Positions 51,948 to 64,000 of a stretch of 64,000 nucleotides of DNA are shown here, piece by piece; position 1 is the first letter of the stretch, and the number at the start of each line of letters is the position of its first letter. The stretch comes from Streptomyces sp. NBC_01197 (GTDB taxonomy: Bacteria > Actinomycetota > Actinomycetes > Streptomycetales > Streptomycetaceae): NCBI RefSeq assembly GCF_036010505.1, contig NZ_CP108569.1, forward strand, positions 6,358,501-6,422,500, written 5' to 3'. A program made the translations under genes and the position numbers. The notes under the pieces are model-generated. The model did not search any database. It worked only from the letters and a program-made list of their open reading frames with translations, and was not told the origin of the DNA.

Positions 51948-52523
51948 ATGAGCGTTCGCGTCACGCTGGTCGCCGCCGCACGCAGTTCCTCCCGGCTCGC
52001 CGAGCGCTTCGACGACGACCGGCCTCTCGACCGCGCCGGCTGGCACGAGGTGCAGCTCTCGGCGAGCTTCCTCGTCCCGCTGGCCGCCGCCGAGCTGCGC
52101 TACTGCTCGCCCACCGCCCGCAGCCGCGCCACCGGCGACGCCCTCGGCTTCGCGCCGCTGCTCCAACCCGCCCTCAGCGACTGCGACATGGGGCGGTGGC
52201 GCGGGCTTACCCTGGCGGAGGTGACGGCACGCGAACCGGCAGCCGTCGACGTCTGGCTCTCCGACCCGCGTTCGGCCCCGCACGGCGGGGAGTCACTGAT
52301 GGGCTTCATCTCGCGGATAGGGAACTGGCTGGAGACCCGGCCCCCGTGCGACGGCTCCATCGTCGCGGTCGCCGAACCGTCCGTCGTCCGGGCCGCCCTG
52401 GTCTACGCGCTCCGGGCGCCGCCGTCGACGTACTGGAACGTCGACGTGCCTCCGCTCTCCACGGCGACCCTCACCGGTCTGCCGGGGCGCTGGAGCCTGC
52501 GTCTGGAGACAGCTGCCCGCTGA
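51948..52523 (+). CDS. Histidine-phosphatase-fold protein without catalytic His
   Basis: 191 aa from the ATG at 51948. The overall sequence (RYCSPTARSRATGDALGF, CDMGRWRGLTLAEV, PHGGESLMGFISRIGNWL) is that of the phosphoglycerate-mutase/CobC superfamily. The first strand reads LVAAARSSS where active members have LxRHGxT, and the late segment reads VAEPSVVRAAL where a catalytic His is expected. Thus both catalytic histidines are replaced, and phosphatase activity is doubtful. The Arg-Arg phosphate pocket may persist for binding. Neighbouring genes give no further hint. Confidence 0.8.
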   Translation: MSVRVTLVAAARSSSRLAERFDDDRPLDRAGWHEVQLSASFLVPLAAAELRYCSPTARSRATGDALGFAPLLQPALSDCDMGRWRGLTLAEVTAREPAAVDVWLSDPRSAPHGGESLMGFISRIGNWLETRPPCDGSIVAVAEPSVVRAALVYALRAPPSTYWNVDVPPLSTATLTGLPGRWSLRLETAAR

Positions 52524-52729
52524 CCCGAAGCCGGTCCCGGTGATCCGGCAGGGGCCTTTCCTGTCAGCACCTCTCCTGTCAGGACCTCTCCTGTCACGGC
52601 AGCGGCCGCGGTGTCCGGTCGGCGTGTGCCGCGCGAGGAGATTCAGGGGCTGGTCGCCGCGGCGCTGCGGCAGGGCTGCGCGTCCGGACCGGGCCGGGGG
52701 TGAACCGGCCGCTCCCGTGTGCCGTCGCC
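52524..52729. other. Gap with three 15-bp tandem repeats
   Basis: Units 52556-52570, 52571-52585 and 52586-52600 share cTcTCCTGTCAgnac. A 30-codon GTG-started frame at 52611-52703 follows, but it has no ribosome site and resembles nothing I know. Otherwise I see no gene. Confidence 0.5.
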
Positions 52730-53203
52730 TCAGCCGGCCGGCGCGGTCTGCCGGTCGAGCTGTTCGAGGACCAGGGGCCAGGCGTCGGCGGTGCGCTCGC
52801 AGGACTCCTCGTCGGCGAAGCCCGCATGGGTGAGCGTCAGCAGCGTCCCGTCCCCCTCCGGTGCGAGTTCGACGGTGACCACGGTTTCGGCGCCCTCGGT
52901 GCCGCCCGCACCCGTGACCCAGGTGACCTCGACGAGGCGGTCCCGCTCCAGCCGCAGGAACCGGCCGTAGTGCGGGTGCCGGACAACCGGGCCGCCCGGC
53001 TCGGGCGCGTACTCCGTCTCGAAGAAGAACGGCGCGCCCTCCTCGGGTGTCATCCGTACCGAACCGGGGGCCGCGAACCACTGGTCGAACCGTTCGGTCC
53101 AGGCCAGATAGAGGACCCCGGGGGCGGCGCCCATAGGGTGTCCGGTCGTCAGCCGGAAGGGCCTGGATGTCAGATCCGGACTGCGGAACGGTTCCTTGGA
53201 CAT
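52730..53203 (-). CDS. SRPBCC/AHSA1-domain protein
   Basis: 157 aa from the ATG at 53203; longer in-frame starts add only residues without similarity. The START-like fold of AHSA1 proteins is visible in [37 protein letters not shown] and the last helix [18 protein letters not shown]. This family binds hydrophobic ligands; bacterial members are uncharacterised. The gene is divergent from the VOC-family gene. Confidence 0.82.
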   Translation of the reverse strand: MSKEPFRSPDLTSRPFRLTTGHPMGAAPGVLYLAWTERFDQWFAAPGSVRMTPEEGAPFFFETEYAPEPGGPVVRHPHYGRFLRLERDRLVEVTWVTGAGGTEGAETVVTVELAPEGDGTLLTLTHAGFADEESCERTADAWPLVLEQLDRQTAPAG

Positions 53204-53482
53204 GGCCGAACGCCTCTTTCCACGGCTGGTTTCCACGGCTGGACAACAGGGCGGTCGTCCCCATCGGATCACATGCGCGCGCCCGGTGCCCCGCGCGGGC
53301 GGGGCCCGCCAGTGGCCGTCCCCGCCGGGCCGGCGGTCCGGGGCGGGCAGGCCGATCACGGGGCCGGCCGGCAACCGGTCAGGAATCGAGAAGCAGGGGT
53401 CGGCGAGCCGCATTAGCGTGATTTCCATGGACGTCAGCAGCCACGCACCGGGTGGATGCGACCCACGACCTCAGGAGTGACC

Positions 53483-53839
53483 ATGAGCGGCTCAGCAACC
53501 CAGGGCATCAAGACCGTGCTGCACCCCGTATCCGACCTGGCGGCGGCCAAGTCGGTCTACACCGCCCTCCTCGGCGTAGCGCCGGTGGCCGACGAGTCGT
53601 ACTACGTCGGTTTCGAGACCGGCGGCCAGCACATCGGGCTGGTGCCGGGCGGTGCGGAGCAGGGCATGACCGGGCCGGTGACCTACTGGCAGGTGCCGGA
53701 CATCGAGGCGAAGCTGGCCGAGGTGACCGCCGCCGGTGCCGTGGTGAAGGAGCCCCCGCACGACGTCGGCGGGGGCCGCCTGGTCGCCACGGTCACCGAC
53801 CCCGACGGTAATGTCCTGGGACTGCTTCAGGACAAGTGA
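53483..53839 (+). CDS. VOC-family (glyoxalase-fold) protein
   Basis: 118 aa from the ATG at 53483, AGGAGTGACC upstream. Two beta-alpha-beta-beta-beta modules: KTVLHPVSDLAAAKSVYTALLG and TVTDPDGNVLGLLQ. The usual metal-ligand positions are only partly filled, with one His early (LHPV) and a Glu-poor end, so it may be a binding rather than a catalytic protein. It lies 138 bp upstream of the UvrA-like gene. Confidence 0.85.
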   Translation: MSGSATQGIKTVLHPVSDLAAAKSVYTALLGVAPVADESYYVGFETGGQHIGLVPGGAEQGMTGPVTYWQVPDIEAKLAEVTAAGAVVKEPPHDVGGGRLVATVTDPDGNVLGLLQDK

Positions 53840-53976
53840 GCGCAGGCCCCCTTTCCACTTCCACTTCCGCGCGGCGGGAGAGCCGGACCGCCCGGCCGGA
53901 GCGAGTCCGGCCTGGCCGGGTGACACCGGCGGATACCGCGAGTGCGGACCGCCCGACAGATGGAGAACCGATCAGC

Positions 53977-56358
<2,382 letters not shown>

Positions 56359-56441
56359 CGGGAAGCCGGCGCGGCCGGCATCAGGACGCCCGCTGACAGC
56401 AGCGGGACGGTCAGCAGGAGAGAACGAACACGGTGCAACAT
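56359..56441 (-). pseudogene. 5' remnant of a secreted-protein gene
   Basis: On the minus strand an ATG at 56441, with GAGGAG 10 nt upstream, opens MLHRVRSLLLTVPLLSAGV and an Ala-rich stretch, which looks like a genuine signal peptide. After about 27 codons it runs antisense into the 3' end of the UvrA-like gene and stops at 56088. No mature domain is recognisable, so it is either a truncated gene or a chance frame. Confidence 0.35.
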
Positions 56442-56600
56442 GGAAGGGGCTCCTCTGCTCGGGCAAGGACGCTGCCATCGTGGCGCGGGTCCTGCTCCGT
56501 CCGTCTCCGGATGGGATGACCCTTACCTGCCTGAGGTTCCGTACGGCCGCCATGGATCGCCGGACGGAATCTCCCGCTCCTGCCGAGCCTCCGAGCAGCC

Positions 56601-57818
<1,218 letters not shown>

Positions 57819-57822
<4 letters not shown>

Positions 57823-58970
57823 GCGTCACGGCAGCGAAGGGATTCACGGCGGCGGGCATCGCCGCCGGAATCAAGGAGAGCGGCGGACCGGACCTGGCCC
57901 TCGTGGTCAACGCCGGCCCCCGGCTGGCCGCCGCGGGAGTCTTCACCTCCAACCGCGTCAAGGCCGCACCGGTCCTCTGGTCCGAGCAGGTACTCAAGGG
58001 CGGGACCGTCGGGGCCGTGGTCCTCAACTCCGGTGGCGCCAACGCCTGCACCGGGCCCAAGGGCTTCCAGGACACCCACGCCACCGCGGAGAAGGCCGCC
58101 GAAGTCCTCGGCGGCAACGCGGGCGAGGTCGCGGTCGCGTCGACCGGCCTCATCGGCCTGCCGCTGCCCATGGACAAGCTGCTGCCCGGTATCGAGCGGG
58201 CCGCCGCCGAACTCTCCCCGCACGGCGGCGAGAAGGCCGCCATCGCCATCAAGACCACCGACACCGTCCACAAGACCGCAGTCGCGGGCGGGGACGGCTG
58301 GAGCGTCGGCGGGATGGCCAAGGGCGCGGGCATGCTCGCCCCCGGCCTCGCCACCATGCTCGTCGTGCTCACCACCGACGCCGACGTGGACGGCCCGGTT
58401 CTGGACCGGGCGCTGCGCGCCGCCACCCGCACGACCTTCGACCGGGTCGACTCCGACGGCTGCATGTCCACCAACGACACCGTGCTGCTGCTCGCCTCAG
58501 GTGCCTCCGGAGTGGTGCCCGGTGAAGCGGAGTTCGCCGAGGCCGTCCGTACGGTCTGCGCCGACCTGGCCCGCCAGCTGATCGGCGACGCCGAGGGGGC
58601 CAGCAAGGACATCCGGATCGAGGTGGTCAACGCCGCGACCGAGGACGACGCCGTCGAGGTGGGGCGCTCCATCGCCCGTAACAACCTGCTGAAGTGCGCC
58701 ATCCACGGCGAGGACCCCAACTGGGGCCGGGTGCTCTCCGCGATCGGCACCACGTCCGCCGTCTTCGAGCCCGACGAGCTCAACGTCGCCATCAACGGCG
58801 TCTGGGTCTGCAAGAAGGGCTCCGTCGGCGAGGACCGCGACCTCGTCGACATGCGGTACCGCGAGGTCACGATCACCGCGGACCTGGCGGCGGGCGGCGA
58901 GTCGGCCGTGATCTGGGCCAATGACCTGACGGCCGACTACGTCCACGAGAACAGCGCGTACAGCTCATGA
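57819..58970 (+). CDS. argJ: Bifunctional ornithine acetyltransferase/N-acetylglutamate synthase
   Basis: 383 aa from the GTG at 57819 (GAGGAG upstream). Transfers the acetyl group from acetylornithine to glutamate, closing the cyclic arginine route. The precursor cleaves itself before Thr179 in [16 protein letters not shown], creating the catalytic N-terminal Thr. The C-terminal part ([19 protein letters not shown]) is typical. The stop overlaps argB in ATGA. Confidence 0.96.
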
Positions 58971-59890
58971 GCACCCGCAAGCACACCGCGCTCCCCAAGG
59001 CGCAGACCCTCATTGAGGCGCTGCCCTGGCTGACGCGCCACCACGGCAAGACCGTCGTCATCAAGTTCGGCGGCAACGCCATGATCGACGATGAGCTGAA
59101 GGCCGCCTTCGCCCAGGATGTCGTCTTCCTGCGGCACGCCGGACTCAGGCCGGTCGTCGTGCACGGCGGCGGCCCGCAGATCAGCGCACAGCTCGACCGG
59201 CACGGCCTGGTCAGTGAGTTCAAGGCCGGGCTGCGGGTGACGACGCCCGAGGCGATGGACGTCGTACGGATGGTCCTCGCGGGCCAGGTGCAGCGCGAAC
59301 TCGTCGGACTGCTCAACCAGCACGGCCCGTTCGCGGTCGGCATGACCGGCGAGGACGCGAACACGATCACAGCCGTCCAGCACTTCCCGCAGATCGACGG
59401 CGAGGCCGTCGACATCGGCCGGGTCGGCGAGATCACCGGAATCGACATCGGCGCGATCGAGGCGCTGCTCGACGACGGCCGTATCCCCGTCGTCTCCTCC
59501 ATCGCCCGCAGCGCCGATGACAACCACGTCTTCAACGTCAACGCCGACACGGCGGCCGCCGCACTGGCCGCCGCGCTGAACGCCGAGACGCTGATGGTCC
59601 TCACCGATGTCGAGGGCCTCTACGAGGACTGGCCCAACAGCGACGACGTCATCAGCAGGCTCACGGCGAAGCAACTGGAGAAGCTCCTTCCGGAGCTGGC
59701 CAGCGGCATGGTCCCCAAGATGCAGGGCTGCCTCTTCGCCGTGCGCAACGGAGTCACCACCGCCCGCGTCATCGACGGGCGGGTCCAGCACGCGATCCTG
59801 CTGGAGATCTTCACCGATGAGGGCATCGGCACGATGGTCGTGCCGGACACCGATACGGAAACCACTGGCGCCACCGAGGGGGAGTCGTGA
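58967..59890 (+). CDS. argB: Acetylglutamate kinase
   Basis: 307 aa from the ATG at 58967. Phosphorylates N-acetylglutamate. VIKFGGNAM and [14 protein letters not shown] are the phosphate and substrate loops. The long N-terminal helix region marks the hexameric, arginine-inhibited class, the usual feedback point in the cyclic pathway. Its 4-bp overlaps with argJ and argD couple translation. Confidence 0.96.
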   Translation: MSTRKHTALPKAQTLIEALPWLTRHHGKTVVIKFGGNAMIDDELKAAFAQDVVFLRHAGLRPVVVHGGGPQISAQLDRHGLVSEFKAGLRVTTPEAMDVVRMVLAGQVQRELVGLLNQHGPFAVGMTGEDANTITAVQHFPQIDGEAVDIGRVGEITGIDIGAIEALLDDGRIPVVSSIARSADDNHVFNVNADTAAAALAAALNAETLMVLTDVEGLYEDWPNSDDVISRLTAKQLEKLLPELASGMVPKMQGCLFAVRNGVTTARVIDGRVQHAILLEIFTDEGIGTMVVPDTDTETTGATEGES

Positions 59891-61071
59891 GCAACCAGGA
59901 ACTCGCACAGCGCTGGCAGGGCGCTCTGATGGACAACTACGGCACGCCGAAGCTCTCCCTGGTACGCGGCGAGGGCGCCACCGTGTGGGACGCCGACGGC
60001 ACCGCGTACACCGACTTCGTCGGCGGCATCGCGGTCAACGCGCTCGGCCACGCCCACCCCGCGGTCGTCGAGGCCGTCTCGCGGCAGATCGCCTCGCTCG
60101 GCCATGTGTCCAACCTCTACATCGCCGAACCGCCCGTCGCGCTCGCCGAACGGCTGCTCCAGGTCTTCGGCCGCGCGGGCCGCGTGTACTTCGCCAACTC
60201 GGGGGCCGAGGCCAACGAGGCGGTCTTCAAGATCGGCCGGCTCACCGGGCGTACGCACATGGTCGCCACCCAGGGCGCCTTCCACGGCCGGACCATGGGC
60301 GCGCTCTCGCTCACCGGCCAGCCAGCCAAGCAGAACGGCTTCGAGCCGCTGCCCGGTGTGGTCACCCATGTCCCGTACGGCGACGCGGAAGCCCTGCGCG
60401 CGGTCGTCACGGAGAACACCGCATTCGTCATCATCGAACCGGTCCAGGGCGAGAACGGCGCCGTCGTCCCGCCCGCGGACTACCTCAGGGCCGCCCGGGA
60501 GATCACCCGCGCCACCGGCACGCTGCTGGTGCTCGACGAGGTGCAGACGGGGATCGGGCGCACGGGCCACTGGTTCGAGCACCAGGCGCACGAAGGGGTC
60601 GAGCCCGATGTCGTCACGCTCGCCAAGGGGCTCGGCGGCGGGCTCCCGCTCGGCGCGGCCGTGGCGTTCGGGGCGGCTGCCGAACTGCTGCAGCCCGGTC
60701 AGCACGGCTCCACCTTCGGCGGCAACCCGGTGGCGTGCGCCGCCGGACTCGCCGTGCTCGACACGATCGCGGCGGACGGAATCCTCGACCGGGTGAAGCG
60801 CACGGGCGAGAAGCTGCGCACCGGAATCGAGGCGCTGGGGCACCCGTTGGTCGGGCAGGTCCGCGGCGCCGGACTGCTGCTGGGTATCGTGCTCACCGAG
60901 TCCCGCGCGCACCGGGTGCAGCAGGCGGCTCAGGACGCAGGCTTCCTGGTGAACGTGACCAGCCCCGATGTCGTACGGCTGATGCCGCCGCTGATCATCG
61001 GTGACCACGACGTGGACGCGTTCCTTCAGGCGCTGCCCGGCGTTCTCGACCAGGCCGACGGGGAAGAGTGA
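59887..61071 (+). CDS. argD: Acetylornithine aminotransferase
   Basis: 394 aa from the GTG at 59887. PLP enzyme of class III aminotransferases. Conserved features are [23 protein letters not shown] with the ring-binding Asp, and [14 protein letters not shown] with the Schiff-base Lys. It converts N-acetylglutamate semialdehyde and glutamate to acetylornithine. It is followed by argR 19 bp later. Confidence 0.97.
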   Translation: MSNQELAQRWQGALMDNYGTPKLSLVRGEGATVWDADGTAYTDFVGGIAVNALGHAHPAVVEAVSRQIASLGHVSNLYIAEPPVALAERLLQVFGRAGRVYFANSGAEANEAVFKIGRLTGRTHMVATQGAFHGRTMGALSLTGQPAKQNGFEPLPGVVTHVPYGDAEALRAVVTENTAFVIIEPVQGENGAVVPPADYLRAAREITRATGTLLVLDEVQTGIGRTGHWFEHQAHEGVEPDVVTLAKGLGGGLPLGAAVAFGAAAELLQPGQHGSTFGGNPVACAAGLAVLDTIAADGILDRVKRTGEKLRTGIEALGHPLVGQVRGAGLLLGIVLTESRAHRVQQAAQDAGFLVNVTSPDVVRLMPPLIIGDHDVDAFLQALPGVLDQADGEE

Positions 61072-61090
61072 TCCGCAGAGTGAGGCGACG

Positions 61091-61648
61091 ATGACCGACG
61101 CGCAGCAGACCGAGCACGAGGCGCAGGACACCGAGCACGGCGGGCCCTCGGTCCCGCAGACCCGGACCGCCCGCCACCGCCGGATCGTGGACATCCTCAA
61201 CCGGCAGCCGGTGCGCTCGCAGAGCCAGCTCGCCAGGCTCCTCGCCGACGACGGGCTGAGCGTCACCCAGGCGACGCTCTCCCGCGACCTCGACGAACTG
61301 GGCGCCGTGAAGATCCGCAACACCGGTGGTGAGCTGATCTACGCGGTGCCCAGCGAGGGCGGCTACCGCACACCACACGCGCCGCTCGGCGAGTCCGCCA
61401 AGGAGGAGCGGATGCGCAGACTCTCATCCGAGCTGCTGATCTCGGCGGAGGCCTCGGCGAATCTGGTGGTGCTGCGCACTCCGCCCGGCGCGGCCCAGTT
61501 CCTCGCGTCGGCCATCGACCAGGCCGAACTGCACGACATCCTGGGCACGATCGCCGGGGACGACACGCTGATGCTGATCAGCCGGGACCCGGCGGGCGGC
61601 CAGGCGCTCGCGGACCACCTCCTGCGGCTGGCGCAGAACCCGCGCTGA
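61091..61648 (+). CDS. argR: Arginine repressor ArgR
   Basis: 185 aa from the ATG at 61091. A polar about 28-residue N-terminal extension (Glu/Gln-rich) precedes the winged helix ([42 protein letters not shown]). The C-terminal arginine-binding hexamerisation domain ends [15 protein letters not shown]. Being the last gene of the operon it controls, ArgR should repress its own synthesis through the ARG box near 56610. Confidence 0.96.
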   Translation: MTDAQQTEHEAQDTEHGGPSVPQTRTARHRRIVDILNRQPVRSQSQLARLLADDGLSVTQATLSRDLDELGAVKIRNTGGELIYAVPSEGGYRTPHAPLGESAKEERMRRLSSELLISAEASANLVVLRTPPGAAQFLASAIDQAELHDILGTIAGDDTLMLISRDPAGGQALADHLLRLAQNPR

Positions 61649-61718
61649 GCCGCGCCGAGCAACAGCGGGCCCCAGGGCGTCGGCCAATCCCTGGGACGCC
61701 GCTGGGCGTCCCTGGGCG

Positions 61719-62420
61719 TCAGTAACGGGTCAGGGCGGTCGGCCCCGACCGGGTGCCGATCGCGATGTGCGGACGGCGCCCGGGGACGGCCCAGCTGAGG
61801 ATCCGGTCGACCGCGGCCGCCGGTACGGACACACAACCGTCGGTCGCGCCACTGCCGTTGACATGCAGGAAGATCCCGGCACCCCGGCCGTGCACCGGCC
61901 GCGCGTAGTTGTACCCGATGACGAACGCCCGGGCGTACTGCGTCGGATAGTTGCCCAGCCGCTCCGCGTCACCGGCCCGGCAGTCCGCGGGTAGCGGGTC
62001 CACCCAGCGGTTGTACGCACGGGACGAGTTGTCCTCGCACCACCACGAATCCGAGTTGACCGCCCGGTAGGGGTAACGGGTCCCGGCCGGGGCCGCCTTG
62101 ATCCCGAAGGCGTACGGCAGGTCGAAGACGCCGGTGGGTGTGGTGGCCGTGCCCTGTCTGCGCTTCGCGCCGTCGGCCAGCCCCTTCGCGCCGAAGCGGG
62201 CCGCCGCGGAGCCTGCCTGGTGCCAGCTGCCGTCGCGCAGGTCCCACCAGGTCAGCCTGCCGGTGGTGGAGTGCGGGGCCGCGGCCTCCACGGTGATCAG
62301 CTGGGAGCCGCCGCCGGTGTCGGCGAGCTGTTCGGGCAGCGGACCGTCACCGGCGGGAACGGCCGCGAGAGAACCCGCGACGGCCAGCAGAACCGAACCT
62401 GCCACCAGGAATCTGCGCAT
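61719..62420 (-). CDS. Secreted L,D-transpeptidase-like protein
   Basis: 233 aa with a signal peptide (RRFLVAGSVLLAVAGSLAAVPA). The C-terminal YkuD-type region shows IFLHVNGSGATDGCVSVP, the H...S-x-GC pattern with the catalytic Cys. It would cross-link or edit peptidoglycan outside the cell. A preceding WCEDNSSRAYNRWVD region, rich in Trp, is common to this Streptomyces subgroup, where activity has not been shown. It converges on argR. Confidence 0.85.
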   Translation of the reverse strand: MRRFLVAGSVLLAVAGSLAAVPAGDGPLPEQLADTGGGSQLITVEAAAPHSTTGRLTWWDLRDGSWHQAGSAAARFGAKGLADGAKRRQGTATTPTGVFDLPYAFGIKAAPAGTRYPYRAVNSDSWWCEDNSSRAYNRWVDPLPADCRAGDAERLGNYPTQYARAFVIGYNYARPVHGRGAGIFLHVNGSGATDGCVSVPAAAVDRILSWAVPGRRPHIAIGTRSGPTALTRY

Positions 62421-62531
62421 GGTCCGGACCGTATGCGGCGGCTCGGCATCCCGCCCTCTCTGCTGCTCCGTACGGTCCAGTGGCGGTGTGCGGGCAGTGG
62501 TCCGCGGTGCCCTCTCACCGGGCCAGGCGTA

Positions 62532-63632
62532 CTAGGCGGCGTTCCCGGCCTTCCGGGACCGGTACGACATCCAGGCCGCGACCAGCGCCCCGGACACGTT
62601 GTGCCAGACCGAGAAGATCGCCGCGGGCAGCGCCGCCAACGGGCTGAAGTGGGCGGTGGCCAGGGAAGCGGCCAGGCCCGAGTTCTGCATGCCCACCTCG
62701 AAGGCCATGGCCCGGCTCCCCGGCTTCCCGAGACCGGCTGCCTTGCCCGCTCCGTACCCGAGCAGCAGCCCGAGGCCGTTGTGGAGGACCACGGCGAGCA
62801 GCACCATCGCCGCCGCCGACTTGATCGCCGTAGCGCTGCCGCCCACCACGACCGCGACGATGACCGATACGGTGACGGCGGAGAGCCAGGGCAGCGCGCC
62901 AAGGACCCGGTTCACGTAACGGCCCGCCAGGAACCGCACCGCCAGCCCCGCGAGCACCGGCAGCAGCACCGTCTTGAGGATGTCGGTCATCATCGAGCCC
63001 GCGTCGACCGGCAGGTAGGCGCCCGCGAGCAGCAGCGTCAGCGGCGGCGTCACCAGCGGAGCGAGGACCGTCGAGACGGTGGCCACCGAGACGGAGAGGG
63101 CGACATCGCCGCGCGCCAGATAGGTGACCACGTTGGACGCCGTGCCGCTCGGCGCGCAGCCGACCAGGATGACGCCGGCTGCCAACTGCGGGGAGAGGCC
63201 GAGGACATGGGCGATCAGCCAGCCGAGTCCCGGCATGATCACATAGTGTGCGACCAGCCCGAGCGCCACAGCCCACGGCCGTTTCGCGACCCCCTGGAAG
63301 TCCACCTTGGTCATGGTCAGCCCCATGCAGAACATGACCACGCCCAGCAGATACGGGACGGAGAGGCTCCACCCGGCGAAGGTGCCCGGTGAAGCGAGAC
63401 CTATCGCCCCCGCCACCAGGACGAGTACGGGGAAAACCGTGACGGCGCGACGGGCCGCGCGGTCGGTGGCGCCGGAGTCGGCCGTACCGGAGTGGGGTGT
63501 ACCGGAGTCGGTGGCACCGGGTTCGGACGTACGGGCGGGACCGGAAGGGCCGGTCGGACCGGTGGATTCCTGGATCACTTGTTCGTTCTGCTGTTCGTTC
63601 TGCACCTGAGTGATGCAACGCTCCTCGCGCAC
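62532..63632 (-). CDS. Bile-acid:sodium symporter family (SBF) transporter
   Basis: About 366 aa when begun at the GTG at 63632; the start is uncertain (63605 is another GTG), as neither has a well-spaced ribosome site. After a Ser/Thr/Pro-rich N-terminus there are nine to ten membrane helices with the family motifs GLTMTKVDFQ, GCAPSGTASNVVTYLARGDVALS and EVGMQNSGLAASLA (sodium-binding). Bacterial members take up organic anions such as pantoate. The substrate here is unknown. Confidence 0.87.
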   Translation of the reverse strand: MREERCITQVQNEQQNEQVIQESTGPTGPSGPARTSEPGATDSGTPHSGTADSGATDRAARRAVTVFPVLVLVAGAIGLASPGTFAGWSLSVPYLLGVVMFCMGLTMTKVDFQGVAKRPWAVALGLVAHYVIMPGLGWLIAHVLGLSPQLAAGVILVGCAPSGTASNVVTYLARGDVALSVSVATVSTVLAPLVTPPLTLLLAGAYLPVDAGSMMTDILKTVLLPVLAGLAVRFLAGRYVNRVLGALPWLSAVTVSVIVAVVVGGSATAIKSAAAMVLLAVVLHNGLGLLLGYGAGKAAGLGKPGSRAMAFEVGMQNSGLAASLATAHFSPLAALPAAIFSVWHNVSGALVAAWMSYRSRKAGNAA

Positions 63633-63663
63633 TCCGCCGCAATCCCGTCTCGTTATGTGGTAC

Positions 63664-64000
63664 TTACATCGACCGGGCGGGCAGTGCGGCCAGCCGCCCG
63701 GCGAGCGGGTCGTCACCGAGGAAAGCCACCAGCTCCGCGAGACCGGGTGCGGTCGCCGGGCCGCGTCGGGTCACCGCGAAGGCCGCCGACGCGTTGGCGC
63801 CACGCGCCGCCGACAGCGGGTCGAGCCCCCGGCCGAGCAGGGCGAGGAAGGCCCCGACATGGGCGTCGCCCGCCCCGTTGCTGTCGACCGCGTCCACCGG
63901 GAAGCCCGGAACGTGGACCGGCTGCGCACCGGGCGCCGCCAGCAGGCAGCCGTCCTTGTCGGCGCGCACCAGCACTCCCGCTCCAGGGGTGAGCCGCTCG
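63664..64000 (-). CDS. PfkB-family carbohydrate kinase (N-terminal part outside window)
   Basis: The C-terminal 111 residues are visible, in the frame entering at base 64000. The second PfkB signature DAVDSNGAGDAHVGAFLALL holds the catalytic Asp and the anion hole Gly-Ala-Gly. Ribokinase, fructokinase and adenosine kinase belong to this group; the substrate-recognising half is not in view. The stop codon is 31 bp upstream of the SBF transporter start on the same strand. Confidence 0.9.
   Translation of the reverse strand, partial: ERLTPGAGVLVRADKDGCLLAAPGAQPVHVPGFPVDAVDSNGAGDAHVGAFLALLGRGLDPLSAARGANASAAFAVTRRGPATAPGLAELVAFLGDDPLAGRLAALPARSM

Noticed and set aside
61671..61695. Hairpin after argR as a terminator (cccaggg/ccctggg)
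   Set aside because: Only 7 bp with an 11-nt loop, no T-run and overlapping direct repeats; not strong enough to list as a terminator.

Overview
The window is chromosomal DNA of a Streptomyces or very close relative. The base composition is strongly GC-rich, codons end mostly in G or C, GTG starts are frequent, and the gene order (arc-dop-pup-prcBA ... pafA-fkbp-pafBC-tatAC-helY; infC-rpmI-rplT; pheST; argCJBDR) is the one known from Streptomyces core chromosomes. Most of it is housekeeping DNA. I see no rRNA or tRNA gene, CRISPR array, insertion sequence or phage segment.

1-15.6 kb, Pup-proteasome locus: trmI (5' end cut off), a secreted hypothetical protein and a 3Fe-4S ferredoxin lead into arc (the ring ATPase), dop, pup and prcBA. 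A LacI-family repressor and a divergent MFS transporter sit between prcBA and pafA, the Pup ligase. Two FKBP-type prolyl isomerases and the WYL-domain pair pafBC follow. The Pup encoded here ends in Gly-Gly-Glu, so it can be ligated without prior deamidation.

15.6-25.1 kb: two tiny conserved genes, tatA, tatC, a lipid-kinase homologue, the Ski2-like helicase helY, an RluA-type pseudouridine synthase, the decayed remains of a PadR/ABC-2 transporter locus ending at a 31-bp perfect hairpin, an iron-box-controlled siderophore-interacting protein, and a 5'-3' exonuclease.

25.3-36.9 kb: a glycine-betaine/proline-betaine-type ABC transporter whose permease is fused to two substrate-binding domains that share a 365-bp identical block; a cupin HTH regulator; a DUF2510 protein; an alanine-racemase-fold enzyme; a membrane protein next to a mycosin-like protease; an SseB-like protein; an aquaporin; and a DUF1844 protein.

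37-45 kb, translation genes: infC (probable ATC start, long structured leader), rpmI, rplT, a SpoU-type methyltransferase, an orphan PAS histidine kinase, and pheST.

45-56.4 kb, accessory genes: a SpoIIE-type phosphatase, an HTH-TPR regulator behind a 19-bp palindrome, a Nudix hydrolase, a 3-hydroxyacyl-CoA dehydrogenase, a DMT exporter and MocR regulator whose divergent start codons overlap, a phosphatase-fold protein lacking the catalytic histidines, SRPBCC and VOC proteins, and a UvrA-like ATPase lacking the UvrB-binding domain.

56.4-64 kb: the arginine operon argC-(44-codon ORF)-argJ-argB-argD-argR behind a clear ARG box and promoter, an L,D-transpeptidase-like protein, a bile-acid-symporter-family transporter and the C-terminal part of a PfkB kinase. 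I found no single entirely new multi-gene system. The best leads are the recombining transporter domains, the Pup C-terminus, the divergent overlapping start codons, the infC start and leader, and the 44-codon ORF inside the arg operon.
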